Shown one piece after another: positions 1 through 11,200 of a stretch of 64,000 nucleotides of DNA. The stretch comes from Coptis chinensis. Its lineage: Eukaryota; Streptophyta; Magnoliopsida; Ranunculales; Ranunculaceae. The DNA lies in NCBI GenBank assembly GCA_015680905.1, contig CM027385.1, forward strand, positions 84,713,501 through 84,777,500, written 5' to 3'. Positions within the stretch are counted from its first letter, which is position 1. Each line of letters begins with the position of its first letter. The notes beneath the pieces are model-generated. The model was given only the letters and a program-made list of their open reading frames with translations. It was not told where the DNA came from and searched no databases. The position numbers and the translations under genes were made by a program.

Positions 1-676
1 GCAGCCCACCCTTCTGATTATGAATATGGTTTCGGGGGAGATTGATTGCCTGATTGATACAAAATTTGGTGTACTTTGGGCACTCCAAATTGCAATTCAG
101 AATAGACTTAATCCAGAGTGTTTGAAGTCCAGAGTTCCTTAGTGGACCGGGCCATAGACACACACACGCTTTGAAATAAATGATAACATTATCTCCTCCC
201 AACAAACAAACCGCGGTTTCAGTTTCTTGTCAGATAAAATCATCTTAGGTAGCACGCGGCTAAGAGACACCGACAAGACCCTTTTAGAGTTTAGATAGTA
301 ACATTTCACTGGTTCAATCCCAATTCCCAAGCATTATTAGGTTGCACACTTTCACTTTCATGAGCATCAAAAACTCTAGGCTTAAAATCTCTCAGGATGA
401 GTTTTCTTAATAATATATGACAGTGACAAACCCACCAAAAAGTCTATATTGTTGTGGATTTTTGTTAGAGGTCGATAATTTGATTGGTGTGTATAACAGA
501 TGTTTCTTTCCAGCACATAGCTCAATTGATATATATATATCTTGAATGTCAATTTTCCTTCTTCATAACAAAATCACATTATATTATCGTATTAACCATA
601 TTCCATACGAAGATATTTTAAGGCATAGATGCCTACTCCTATAAAAAAAAATGAGTTGCTTTTTTTTTTTTTATAG
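1..676. other. Intergenic DNA, no gene recognised
   Basis: I see no coding sequence with a recognisable family match. The stretch is AT-rich with short TA and T runs near 530-545 and 659-672. The reading frame on the minus strand at 139-330 resembles no family I know and has no codon signal I can point to. Confidence 0.5.
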
Positions 677-1180
677 ATTTTTAGGAGTTAAACCAAAAAA
701 ATATTAAAATTTTGAACCAAACCAAATACTTAACTATAAAAACACCAATCATTTTTAGGAGCAACATCAAATTTTCGACATCAAATGATGCGGTTTTGGA
801 TAAACCGCGCCATATAATCTATACAATTTTATCAAAACCGCGCCACTAAAGCCTATCTGACAAGCCCAAACCCACGCGGTTTTGGAAAAACCGTGCGATG
901 TGTGTGGCATATTAACTTTCTTATTTATTTTCTTTCTAAATCCCTCACGCGGTTTTGGCAAAACCGCGTCATAGAAGCCCACTTAGAAGTCCAAATCCAT
1001 GCGGTATTAGAAAAACTACGCGGTTTTGAGAGATTTGATACAACACTAAAGCTGGAACCAAATTTTAGGCGGAAAACACGACTTATTTGAATTGATTTGG
1101 TGTTTTCATCAACATGTGACTCTCCTCAAAATGAAAAAGCACCAAATTGTTGATGCTATGAAAGTATCACTCCTAAAAAT
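677..1180. mobile_element. MITE-like element with 12-bp inverted ends and GCGGTTTTGG palindromes
   Basis: A perfect 12-bp inverted pair bounds the segment: ATTTTTAGGAGT at 677-688 and ACTCCTAAAAAT at 1169-1180. Inside, GCGGTTTTGG-type motifs recur with their complements AAACCGC (near 790, 835, 878, 950 and 1020), giving small hairpins such as GCGGTTTTGGATAAACCGC. No transposase is visible, so it would be non-autonomous. The true ends could lie a few bases further out, because the right arm continues into GAGC-type sequence; I could not find a clean target duplication. Confidence 0.5.
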
Positions 1181-1371
1181 GCTCTTAAAGCATTTTCTAA
1201 GAATATTCCCAATACAGATAGATATAGTGGGTTTGTGACTTTATTCACTTTTTTTTTGTTCAAAATCTTTGCCCAATACAAAAGTGAATATATATATTTT
1301 TTTTTTGGTAGGTAAACAGGGTTTTTAGAGAGGTCCCTTACCCCTTTTCATAAATAAAATAATAAGAGCTT

Positions 1372-1810
1372 TTACATTCTTGCATATTCCTTGCCTGTAG
1401 CATCTTCATATACAATTTTCTTAACATCTTCAGAAAATGAACTAGGTACTATCTCTATGAAGCTGAGAGTAGGAATATTGGCAGCTAGTGCGTCTGCCAA
1501 CTTATTAGCTTCCCTATATAATGGCGCTATATACATGGACAATAGAAAATGCTTCCAATTTCCCTATATAGTGGTGTATATCATCCATTATGTTCTTTGC
1601 CTGCCATGGGTATTGATTTTGGTCCTTCAGAAATGAGACCACATTACTTGAGTCCGTTTGGGCTTTAATTCTCATTACATTGTGGGCTTCAGCCAACTTG
1701 ATACAAAAGTGAATATGGTGATGACTATTTTCCCAAATCAAAACTAAGGTGAAATCTTCAACCGAGACAGTGGTTGAGTTATGAATTTCGGACGGAATGT
1801 TGGATTCCAT
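1372..1810 (-). pseudogene. RNase H-like (RVT_3) fragment of a LINE-type element
   Basis: The minus strand encodes a piece of the RNase H-like domain found at the end of plant non-LTR elements and related orphan genes. One frame runs from about 1810 to 1515 and includes AQTDSSNVVSFLKDQ. After a one-base shift around 1515-1530 a second frame continues with REANKLADALA, the usual end of this fold, down to a TAA at 1372-1374. The N-terminal part with the first catalytic Asp is missing. The frameshift and the missing half make a functional protein unlikely. The assignment rests on the TDS and REANKLAD signatures only. Confidence 0.6.
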
Positions 1811-2350
1811 CTCGTGTGTGTGTGTTTTTTTTCGGTTATCTGTGAGTGTTTTTTTATTTTTACTACCAGACAGAATCTAATATTACGTCCGAGATTAATA
1901 TTCATCTTTACATTGGACAATCTCATCTTATTTTTTTAGAAACGAAGAAAAATAATATTTATATGGAAGTGAATAATAGTCGACTGCAATGGAAATGCTT
2001 TGAAATGATAAAGAAAAAAACAATGGACATATATGTCAGTACTCAGTACACATTTTTTGTGTGTAACAGTACTCAATTTTGACTCCAAAAGTCATCCACA
2101 ACAAACAATCATTTCTTTGTCCAAAACGTGTCTTCTTCTCTTGTCCTTCACTCCTTCCTTCCACCATCAACACCCAACCCACCAAACTATAACTCATTAT
2201 TATTAACACTTCCATTTCTCACCCCTCAAACACTCCTACATTCTCTCTCTCTGTCTTAAACTAATTTCTCCTATTTTTAATTTATTTTATTTCCTTAAAC
2301 CAAAAACCCCAACAAACAAAAATTTCATTTCATTTTCTTGTTTCAAGATC
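1811..2350. promoter_or_regulatory. Upstream and 5' untranslated region of the 2351 gene
   Basis: No gene is visible. From about 2110 to 2345 the plus strand is rich in C, T and A (TCTTCTTCTC, CTCTCTCTCTGTC), as in plant 5' leaders, and the coding sequence starts at 2351. I do not see a convincing TATA box at a fixed distance. The T-runs and TG repeat near 1815-1860 are low-complexity sequence. Confidence 0.35.
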
Positions 2351-3808
2351 ATGCCTTTTTCATGCCAGAAAGAAAATAATAATTCACATTCCAAGAAAAA
2401 GTTTACAAGAGTTTCAAGATTTGTAGCTGATATTCGTTCTTCATCTAAACATGGGGAATCATTAGTTGTTCAAACTGGTTTTCCAACTTCTTTAATTGAT
2501 CTTATTGTAAAGAATCGTGATCGATTGAATAAGAAAAAGACCAGGAAGAACAACAGTCAGAATGAAATTGTTGCTTGTTGTTCAGAGATTGAGGACGGGG
2601 AAGATGGGCCAGTTCTTCCTATTTCGATTCCTCTTGCGCCATTTATATTGAATGCTATTAATAATTTGTTTGGTGATGATAAAAATGAAGATGATTCTGA
2701 TGAAAGTAGTAAGCAGCAGAGTTTGAATGAAGATAGTTTTGTGGATTTTGACGTTTCGAGTTCCAGTAAATTTTATAAGATATTTATTATGATGTCTGTT
2801 GTGTTAGTTCTAGCTCTGGCGACGAAAAGGCTTGTGATTGGGATTACATTGTCGGCTTTTCTACTATTTTTTATTGAATTTTGTTGTAATAATTTGATTT
2901 CTTTGTTGAAATCATGTATAAATGGATGTAAGGGGTTCATGGTTTCTATACATTTGGGAAAAGATAAAAACTTGATTGGAGTAGAAGAGAGAGTGGTGAA
3001 TAATTTTGTTGGTTTTAGAGAAGAATTTGATGATTTGATCAAAGAAAAACGGATTAAAGAAATTGATTCTGAGGAGTTGGGAAAGCATGATAGATTATGT
3101 GACCTTTTGGACTGTGAGAGGAAGAGAGAGATTGAGGAAGATGGTGAAGATAATGCTGTTGAGAATGTGGAACTTGGCCGTCCGAGGAGAACTCGGAGTG
3201 CTAAACTGAGAGCTGCGCAGTTCAAGAAATTCATGGTAAAGAAGTTTGGGTCTGAATCGAAGAAGAAAAGAAAGGGTAAGGAAGGCGAGCTAGATTCATG
3301 CACGTTAGAAAATGAGAGACTCTTAGAGGGTGACATAGGGGAAGAAGATGCTGGTGAAGACAATGGCGACGACAATGAGGACGTTGATGAACAAGAAGTA
3401 AAGAAAGTGAAAGCTGCCCAGTTTAAGAAATTCATGGTGAAGAAGTTTGGAGCTGAATCGAAGAAGAAAAGGAAGTCTAAGGAATGTGAGCTAAATTCAA
3501 ACACATTAGAAAACGAGAATGTAGTAGAGCGTGACATATGGGAAGAAGAGGATAATGAAAACGATGATGAGCAAGAATTAAAGAAAGTGGATCGACCTGA
3601 TTCTAAAGATCTTTCAGAGGTCCATAGAGAAGTGGGATTTCAAGAAGGTTTAGGGAGAAAGGTAATTTGGAGCTCTAGGAATTTGGTACCTGTTTTGGTG
3701 ATTCTCTCTGGACTTGTTTGTGGTCGAGCTTTGGCACTTGGGCTAAGCGTAGCATGGTTAGTGCTGCGAAACCTGCACAAAGTGGTAAAGATTTACCTGA
3801 AGAGATGA
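2351..3808 (+). CDS. Membrane-anchored Lys/Glu-rich protein, ethylene-responsive nuclear protein-like (485 aa)
   Basis: Single-exon gene. The N-terminus carries a basic stretch and the segment VVQTGFPTSLIDLIVKNRDR, which I recall from plant proteins annotated as ethylene-responsive nuclear protein or simply transmembrane protein; I hold that name loosely and the function is unknown. Two hydrophobic segments are visible, about residues 142-185 and about 445-477 near the C-terminus, so it may be a two-pass membrane protein with a long charged loop. The loop has basic clusters (SKKKRK) and acidic tracts. It holds a direct internal duplication: AAQFKKFMVKKFG occurs at about residues 288 and 354, a 66-codon period. 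The start at 2351 is the first ATG after the leader and keeps the conserved N-terminus. Confidence 0.75.
   Translation: MPFSCQKENNNSHSKKKFTRVSRFVADIRSSSKHGESLVVQTGFPTSLIDLIVKNRDRLNKKKTRKNNSQNEIVACCSEIEDGEDGPVLPISIPLAPFILNAINNLFGDDKNEDDSDESSKQQSLNEDSFVDFDVSSSSKFYKIFIMMSVVLVLALATKRLVIGITLSAFLLFFIEFCCNNLISLLKSCINGCKGFMVSIHLGKDKNLIGVEERVVNNFVGFREEFDDLIKEKRIKEIDSEELGKHDRLCDLLDCERKREIEEDGEDNAVENVELGRPRRTRSAKLRAAQFKKFMVKKFGSESKKKRKGKEGELDSCTLENERLLEGDIGEEDAGEDNGDDNEDVDEQEVKKVKAAQFKKFMVKKFGAESKKKRKSKECELNSNTLENENVVERDIWEEEDNENDDEQELKKVDRPDSKDLSEVHREVGFQEGLGRKVIWSSRNLVPVLVILSGLVCGRALALGLSVAWLVLRNLHKVVKIYLKR
3212..3600 (+). repeat. 198-bp direct duplication inside the coding sequence
   Basis: Two in-frame copies begin near 3214 and 3412. 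Each opens with codons for AAQFKKFMVKKFG, continues with SKKKRK and then with a TLENE segment, and ends in an acidic tract. The nucleotide copies have diverged modestly, many changes being silent. The period of 198 bp is a multiple of three, so the frame is kept. Confidence 0.75.
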
Positions 3809-4347
3809 GAAAGATTAACACTTTACCTCCAGGCTGCAAGAGCAAAACACAGTTGAAAAACCCTGTAAGAGAAATGTTTGTATTTATTCTGTTGTTTGGG
3901 TTTTGTAAAGTTATCATGCAACCAAGTTGTATTCTTAAAGATCAGTCTCAATACAGATTCAACCTTGTGTTGACACAATGTACTCTTATTAATTTACAGA
4001 TAGATTTGTTGACTTCTACTATATTTGGCTTTCCATCTTGTCATTTGGATGCAATTCTTGTATGTGTTATGAGAAAAAACATACTTCCTTGCTATGAGTG
4101 TATCTTTGTATTTATGTCATGCGCAATTGCTCATCCCCAAAACGAGACTATTGGTGAAGTCTTATTTTTACCGTCTATTGTGAGTTCTGAGGTATGATCA
4201 GGTAGCTGTGAAACTGAGAATTGCATCTATGTTGAACTCGTGTAGCCTTTCTGTCAAGTCAGTATGCTTCATCCTTCCTATCTTTAATGGTTCTCTTGCT
4301 GGCTTTGGAGATAGCTGGCCTTGATTTCATGTGTATGAACTATGAAG
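3809..4347. other. 3' untranslated and intergenic DNA between convergent genes
   Basis: This gap separates two genes that read toward each other. An open frame at 3718-4197 (+) overlaps the end of the upstream gene in another frame, has no family resemblance and reads as a chance frame over the 3' UTR. No other feature is seen. Confidence 0.5.
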
Positions 4348-6024
4348 CTAAGCTTTTGCTTCGACAAAACTGATGCCTACCTCTTTTCTCTTGTCCATGT
4401 TCTTCATGAATTTCCTCATCTCCGTAACTTTGTCCCATTGACCTGCAGAAGCATAAAAATTCGATAGCAAGATGTAAACCTCGTGACTGCAAGGTTTTAA
4501 GTTGATCAGCTTTGTTGCTACTTGTTCCCCAAGATCAATACGAGAGTAGCTTATGGTAGCGCTAAGTAGAGTCTTGTAGGCTACAAGTCTTTCCTCAGTT
4601 GGCATACTTTCAATGAATTTCTCTGCCTGGACTAACAAACCAGCCCTGCTTAAGAGATCAACTAGGCAACCAAAGTGCTCAATGGTTGGTTGAATCTTAT
4701 AGAAGCCAACCATCCTACCAAACAGAATGCACCCTTCCTCAACCAATCCTGACCGACTACACGCCATCAGAACAGAGACAAATGTAGCTTCATTCAGTTT
4801 TATCGATTCATTTTCCATGTTCTTGAACAAACTTAAAGCTTCCTTCCCATGACCGTAACCTGCAAGTCCTGTAATAGCTGCAGTCCACGCAAAAACATCT
4901 TTGTGTTCCATTTTGTAGAAAGCGAGCAGAGCCTCTTCCAAACTCCCACACTTCGCATACATGTTAATCAAAGCCGTTCCTACAAAAACATCTTGTTTTA
5001 TACTTCTTTGGAGAATGTAGCGGTGAACAAGCCTACCAAGTTGCAAGTCTGATAAGCTCGCACAAGCTGAAAGCACACTGACTATAGTGTTCTCATCTGG
5101 ACTCGCCATATCTTTGTCCATTTCTTTGAAAAGTTCTAGAGCCTCCTTTGGGCGACTTACCTTCACGTACCCGTTAATCATTGAATTCCATGCAACACTA
5201 TCTTTAACAACCAACTCATTAAAGATTTTGCGAGCTTCGTCTACTAATCCCAATTCAACAAAACCATTGATCACAATAGTATGTGAAACGACATCTCTTT
5301 CTCCAGCCATTTCATGAAATACTCGAGAAGCTGAATCAATTTCACCACCTTTAGCATACATACTCAATAGTGCATTCCTCAAATTTAAACCACATCCAAC
5401 CCCTACTTTTATAACATAACCATGTATTCCTCTACCATACTCCATCCCAGCAATATGCACGCAAGCTGACAATAAAATCACCAATGTGATATTATCAGCT
5501 CTAACTCCACTAAAAACCATTTCCTTGAACAGAACCAATGCTTCATGTCCTACATCAGGAACTGCGCTATAAGTTGCTATGACAGAATTCCAACTTGCCA
5601 AGTCTTTCTCCGGCATTCCATCGAAGCACTGTCGGGCATCCTTAACGTGTCCACTAGACCCATAAAAATGTATCAAAGAGTTCGAAATATAAGTGTCATG
5701 TTCAAGGCCTATTTTTGTGACATGGGCATGTATTTCTTTGCCCTTTGCAAGAGCACATAAGTGAGTACATGCCTTGAAAAGGGAAGGGTATGTATGATTA
5801 TCTGGGATAATAAAGTTATTTTTTACATAGGAGTTATAAATGAGAATGGTATTGATGGGGCAAGAACTCTTGGAATAGGACCTAAGAATATAGTTCCATG
5901 TGAGGGTGTTCTTAACTAGACCAGTTGTTATGGTCTGGGCTAAAATTTGAGCAAGGTGTTTGATATTGTGGGATGAATGTTTAATCAATGGCAAGAGATT
6001 GTGCAAGGGGTTACTCATGATCAT
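4348..6024 (-). CDS. PPR protein, PLS class with E-type C-terminus (558 aa)
   Basis: Single-exon, intronless gene, as is typical for this family. PPR proteins bind organellar RNA in mitochondria or plastids; PLS-class members usually specify C-to-U editing sites. Repeats run from about residue 40 to 460. Examples are the alternating units with SNSLIHFYGSSGHVKDAR, NALLSMYAKGGEIDSASRVF and TALINMYAKCGSLEEAL. The final 90 or so residues (VAYKTLLSATISYSRIDLGE, then YILLSNFYASAGQWDKV) match the E/E+ extension. The frame stops soon after, without a DYW deaminase domain, so any editing role would need a partner. The chosen start gives a short N-terminus; targeting is not obvious. No internal stop. 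The specific orthologue is not recognised. Confidence 0.88.
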   Translation of the reverse strand: MIMSNPLHNLLPLIKHSSHNIKHLAQILAQTITTGLVKNTLTWNYILRSYSKSSCPINTILIYNSYVKNNFIIPDNHTYPSLFKACTHLCALAKGKEIHAHVTKIGLEHDTYISNSLIHFYGSSGHVKDARQCFDGMPEKDLASWNSVIATYSAVPDVGHEALVLFKEMVFSGVRADNITLVILLSACVHIAGMEYGRGIHGYVIKVGVGCGLNLRNALLSMYAKGGEIDSASRVFHEMAGERDVVSHTIVINGFVELGLVDEARKIFNELVVKDSVAWNSMINGYVKVSRPKEALELFKEMDKDMASPDENTIVSVLSACASLSDLQLGRLVHRYILQRSIKQDVFVGTALINMYAKCGSLEEALLAFYKMEHKDVFAWTAAITGLAGYGHGKEALSLFKNMENESIKLNEATFVSVLMACSRSGLVEEGCILFGRMVGFYKIQPTIEHFGCLVDLLSRAGLLVQAEKFIESMPTEERLVAYKTLLSATISYSRIDLGEQVATKLINLKPCSHEVYILLSNFYASAGQWDKVTEMRKFMKNMDKRKEVGISFVEAKA

Positions 6025-7200
6025 ATCATGTGTACAAACTATTTAGTTTTGGGTCTGCTTTGTTGAGATCATCAAATATTCAGATTCCTAAAGTGTTGTA
6101 TTTTTGTTGTACAAAATGTCTGTTGTGCTAGTGTTTTAGTTGAGTGTATTGATGTCTGAGGCACTGACACTAGGGGGCTCAACTCACTCATATCATGTGT
6201 ACAAAATATCCAAGAATGTGAAAGTGAACTGACTGTCACCTTTACATTTCAGAATAGCATAATAGCATTCTTTTTTTTCCCCCATTTTTCTATGTACTAG
6301 ATTGATTCACGCACAACCATAGAAGGATTCGTGCGTTTTGCTTAAAGCATAGATATACAATATCGTCAATTGACTAAAAAGCAAGAGGTACAATAATTAA
6401 TACAATAACTTTGCTCAAAGCATAGAAATGCAATATTATCAACTAAAAAATAAAAGATACAATAATAAAAAATGGATGAAGAGATTTAGAATTATATTAA
6501 AAAAAATACTATTTCACTGTTGTGGGAGTGTAATTGAGGGTCGCTATCTTTATAATAGTTTAAATATAAATCTATTCTACAACGAAATTAGTTTTGTGCA
6601 CATGGCAAATTTTAAATTGTTGAGTGAAACGGAGCCCATGAAATTGACCAATTTATTTTTTTATTAAAAAAAAACTGCAAAACTACCAAAACTTTCCCCC
6701 GTAATTGACACTATTTGCAGAAATGCCACCATGATAGATACAACACCACTAGCTCAAAAAGTTATGTACCATACTTCTATTTTCCTCAAATTGAATCAGA
6801 ATATAAACTTTTTGTAAATGCATTACTCAATGTTCCTTGAAAGTAACTCATTTTTGTTCTATTTCCATTTTTATAGTAAGAATCAGAATATAAACTTTTT
6901 GTAAATGCATTACTCAATGTTCCTGAAAGTAACTCATTTTTATTCTATTTCCATTTTTTTAGTCACTTCTAATAAACAACTGTCAATTATATTGAAAGGA
7001 ACTTGTTTAGAAAATGGAATGTTATATGTCACATTAAGGGGCAGCATCTTTTTTCTATTATATGTAAAGTAACATGACAATGTCTAGCTGGCAAGCTGGC
7101 AAAAAAATAATATAAACGGCTGAGATTGGTTTTCTATCTGTCGTCCATCATTTATTTAATATATATATAATATATAATATAATAATATATATAATCTCCG
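6025..7200. other. AT-rich intergenic DNA between divergent genes
   Basis: This stretch holds the upstream regions of the PPR gene (-) and the hydroxylase gene (+). I see no coding sequence. It contains an 87-bp tandem duplication (listed separately) and an AT-only block near 7155-7190. Confidence 0.5.
6794..6963. repeat. 87-bp tandem duplication
   Basis: AATCAGAATATAAACTTTTT starts at 6794 and again at 6881, and the following sequence (GTAAATGCATTACTCAATG, then AGTAACTCATTTTT) is repeated nearly exactly. Two copies, period 87 bp, with one small indel between them. Confidence 0.85.
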
Positions 7201-7280
7201 TCACTCACTCTCCTCCTTCCCTTTTTATTTCTTCTTCTCATTTGAGTCATTTCAAAAAAAAAAAAAAAAAAAAAAAAAAG
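7152..7280 (+). promoter_or_regulatory. Probable promoter and leader of the hydroxylase gene
   Basis: TA-rich sequence (TATATATAATATATAATATA, near 7160-7190) is followed by a CT-rich leader (CTCCTCCTTCCC, near 7210) and a run of about 30 A at 7252-7279. A leader exon could end near 7362 at CTCCACAG/GTTAGG, giving a 5' UTR intron that ends before 8187. No TATA box stands out from the TA repeats, so this is positional inference. Confidence 0.35.
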
Positions 7281-7715
7281 GAGGAGAGCAACTTAAAAAA
7301 TTAGTTGGTGTTGAATTTTATTGGGTGCTTCTCTCCTTTAGATCGGCCTGGCATTTCTCCACAGGTTAGGCTTTCTTTAGATCTGGGCTTTTTTTTGGTT
7401 TTTTTTGCATGTATATTGGTTATGTATGAAAAGTTTTATAAGTTTTGAGAGTGATTCATGGAAAAGGACATTTATTTATTTATTAACAAGGGAAATGAAA
7501 TGTTAGAAAAGTCAATTTATTTGACTTGGCAATGTATGTACATGCAAGAAATGGAAAAATTGGATTGCCCATTATAATGGGAATGAAATTGAGCTGAATT
7601 TTAATGCATGGATTTAGTTTGGTTGATTTGGTGCATGTGAATGAATAGAGGGGTTGTATATTTGTTATGAGGAGAACATAAAAACCGACAATCAGTATTC
7701 TATGCCATCTGTAGT

Positions 7716-8063
7716 CATAGCTAGTAAATTCGTGGACGGGCAAAAATTCTGTACGAAAATTATTCATCAAAAATCCGAAAATTTGGATTCTAATTCGTTA
7801 AAAAATTCGGCCGAAAAAAATGTCAAACATATAATTCGTGTTTTATACGGGTATAATATATTTTGTTGCATTATAAGTTTAGAAAGTAATATTTTGCCCA
7901 AATTGTAGTGTGTTTTTTTCATTTAAAAAATACGGACCGTATTATTGGGCAATTATAAGCCTGGATCATAGAATTCGAGTATTAATCCTTAGGTTTGAAA
8001 CGTTGGTCTTATTATTCGTATTATACGGTAAAACGTGTATAAAACGGAGGATTACTAGCTATG
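7716..8063. mobile_element. hAT-like MITE inside the 5' UTR intron of the hydroxylase gene
   Basis: CATAGCTAGTAA at 7716-7727 is the exact inverse of TTACTAGCTATG at 8052-8063. The eight bases on either side, TCTGTAGT and TTTGTAGT, differ at one position and could be an aged 8-bp target duplication, as hAT elements make. The inside is AT-rich with many ATTCG and ACGG motifs and has no transposase. The element at 15677 has similar CATAG-type ends. Confidence 0.55.
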
Positions 8064-8207
8064 TTTGTAGTTGTGCCTTCTTTATGTGTTGCGGAGTTCA
8101 TTATCTTTTTTCGTTTTCTTTGTATCTACTTATCTTGTTTTTATTTTGGACCTAACCAACTTGTATATATATATTATGATTGTCCAGTTGCATGATAAGG
8201 GGATAAG

Positions 8208-11200
8208 ATGGTTGCACAGGCATATATTGTTGATCTCAATAAACCACTTGTCTACCAGGTTAGATTTCATTGTTTTGACCTCTTTATTTAAAATTTTCTA
8301 TTTCATAATATCTTACGTTTTTTCTGGAAGTCCTATATGTGCCATTACAATCTGCTTGTTCCATTTGCTTGTGGAATTTATTTTTATTTTCATGTTAAAC
8401 TTTAGATATGATGCCACCAAAAATAGTTCACTGTACAATACAAAGGCTTTGTTCAGTGAAAGTGCGGTCCAGATTGAAAGGTCTGAACAGCTTCTATGCT
8501 AAATGCTAAGTGCCTACCAAGAACAGAGACCCAGTAAGTCAAGAAGGGGAAGGCACCGTGTGTCTTTTTCCACCGCATATTGGCTTAGGTGGTCTCTAGA
8601 TTTCACATTCAAGTCATTATGTCCTTCATACCAACCAAAAAAACAAAAATTATGTCCGTCATAGCCTAGACTGAATATTCAGTCACATCGTACGCCAAGT
8701 CTTTCGAGTTAACTTCTCAACTCTGTTGGTAAATGAGCACCAAATCACACCGGCTCTGTTCACCTTGCTAAAGTTCTTAATTTTATATACACTTCATTCA
8801 AAGTTACAAAGATTTCATTCTGTTCATTTGTTTCACAAGAAGCATGCAGAAGCATCTTTCAAAGGTGTTGAACATCTGTGAATTAGCATTCATGTGCCAC
8901 TATTTTCAAGGTCAATAAATGCCATTCTTCAACCTATAAACAAGGAAGCACTGACATGGACACAAGCTTTGTACGGAAATATTGAAAAATTAGGATGCGG
9001 GTACTCCGAGAATACACCAATGAAATAGTATATTACTTTGCTTTTTGATAGTACATATAAAGAAGAGAAATTTTCTTGTTGGGGATTTGGGTCTGTTCCT
9101 TGTCGTAAATAAGGATTATACATTGATATGAACCGTGGGATCTTATTCATCTAACCTGTTCGTAGGTCGGCTATCTGGGAGAAGCTTACCAGGAATGGGT
9201 TCATCAGCCTATTGTCAGCAGGGAAGGGCCAAGGTTTTTTACCAGTGATTTCTGGGAGGTACCAATTTGTTCCTCTCCTTGTGCATATCCATATTTCAAG
9301 TGCATAATCATCATTTTCCTGACTCGTTGACATTGTAAACAAAACAGTTCTTGACCCATTACAGTCTGGTGGGCTATTCCAGTCATTTGGCTACCAGTTG
9401 TATGTTGGGCTGTGTTCAAATCCTTCCAAATGGGACGTCACGGTTCGAAGTTAGTCTTGTTGGTTGCTGGAGGGATACTTATATGGACATTGTTGGAATA
9501 TTGTGTGCACCGCTTCCTTTTCCATATTGAGACGACGAGCTACTGGTCCGTTAATTTATTGCTGTGTCTGCATAATCTCATTCCTTTTAAATATAGCTTT
9601 ATCTTGAATTAATATGAATTGTTGTATACCTGTATTGACTAAACTAATGGCAACTTGCTGCAGGGGAAATACCATTCATTATCTTCTTCATGGTTGCCAT
9701 CATAAGCATCCCATGGATGGATTGCGCCTCGTTTTCCCTCCTACAGCAACAGCTATTCTTTTATATCCAGTTAGTTTTCCTACTATCATGGAAATAGTGT
9801 TTTTAGTGTTTTTTTTTATTATTATGGAAAAGTTACTAGTCAATGCCAGTGTTTTAAAAAAAAAAACTCATAAGAGACATGAGGCTTAAGCCTCAATTAT
9901 ATATATATATAAGAAAAAATAGCTGTGAATTCAGAAAAATGAGAAACAAGATAAAATTACTATAGCATACTACTAAAATGCAAATACTTAAGTACTTAAC
10001 TAGTGAAAACAAGTCTCAAACATAGACATAGTTACAGGTCACTAGACAGTAGACACTCACTGACTCACATAGACACATCGACTTAAAGACGCTCACTGAT
10101 TGACACATAGCTTTTTATGTTGAAAACATTGCAAGAGAGAAAATGGGGGTTTGATGATGGAGTTTGCTGACTTCTAACAGAATAAGGTGTTTGGATGCTC
10201 ACATAACATTACATAGATTACATAGTCTTTAAAGAGCTTATTAGAGGCTAAGTTGTCAAAACAGTGAAAAAATGAAAGAAAGTAGAAAAAAATGGTTTGG
10301 CTGGGGTAAAACCCTAATTCCAGTGAGGCTGAGCCTTACTAAGCCTCAAGACGTATTCCTCAAAGTGCACGCCTCACACCATTGAGGTGTAGCCTCAAAG
10401 TATATGTGTATAAAGTCTTAAGGCTTAACCCTCATGGCACAAGTGTGCCTTGAGGCCTATGCCCCAATGTGTTTTCTTTAACCTTGGTCATTCTGCTCTT
10501 TAAAAGTGAGGAAGACTTCATGACTGCTTCCTCTCAATATAAAACCTCTCATACATTACTGAGTATCGATGTCTGATTCATCAGTATCTAATCACATCTT
10601 GTTTCTAATACTTTCTCACAGATTTTACTGTGATATACATATTATTGCCTTGATTCATTGCATCTTCTAATTCATTTTGCTCTGTCTGCTAGTTTTGGAA
10701 CCTGGTCAAGCTCATATCGACTCCTACCACTACGCCTGCTTTGGTTGGAGGTGGCTTATTGGGCTATGTTATATATGATTGCACCCACTACTACCTGCAC
10801 CATGGGCAGCCTTCAAATGATGTACATAAACACCTGAAGGTGAGATAAGGAAATAGAGTTATTCTTCAAAACCCTTCAGTGAAATTATAGCAAGAGTTAG
10901 TTCTCTCTGTCTTGCTGTCTCTCTCTTCTATTTTTATTTATTTTTATTATCAGTTTTTCTATATGTAATCAGCAAGAATAGATGATTCATTGGATGAATA
11001 GGGTCTTCCCTGAAAGAGACTACATGATGTAGATTACTGCAACATGGATTTTGGTCTCTCGTTCGAATTTAAACGTGCCTTGGATATTTTGTTCTCGTTT
11101 GACAGATAAAATAGCATATTTTACCTAGAGAAAAGCAAAAGGATGAAGGAATATTACAATAATATTATAAAATATGAAATATATAAATAAAAATAAGGGT

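Noticed and set aside
2773..3537. Long minus-strand open frame (254 codons) opposite the 2351 gene
   Set aside because: Its Ser/Phe-rich composition is the mirror of the Glu/Lys codons of the real gene; no family resemblance.
3718..4197. Plus-strand open frame of 159 codons
   Set aside because: Overlaps the end of the 2351 gene in another frame and runs into its 3' UTR; no motif.
7252..7279. Run of about 30 A as a retroposon tail
   Set aside because: No element body or target duplication is adjacent; it lies in the leader region of the hydroxylase gene.
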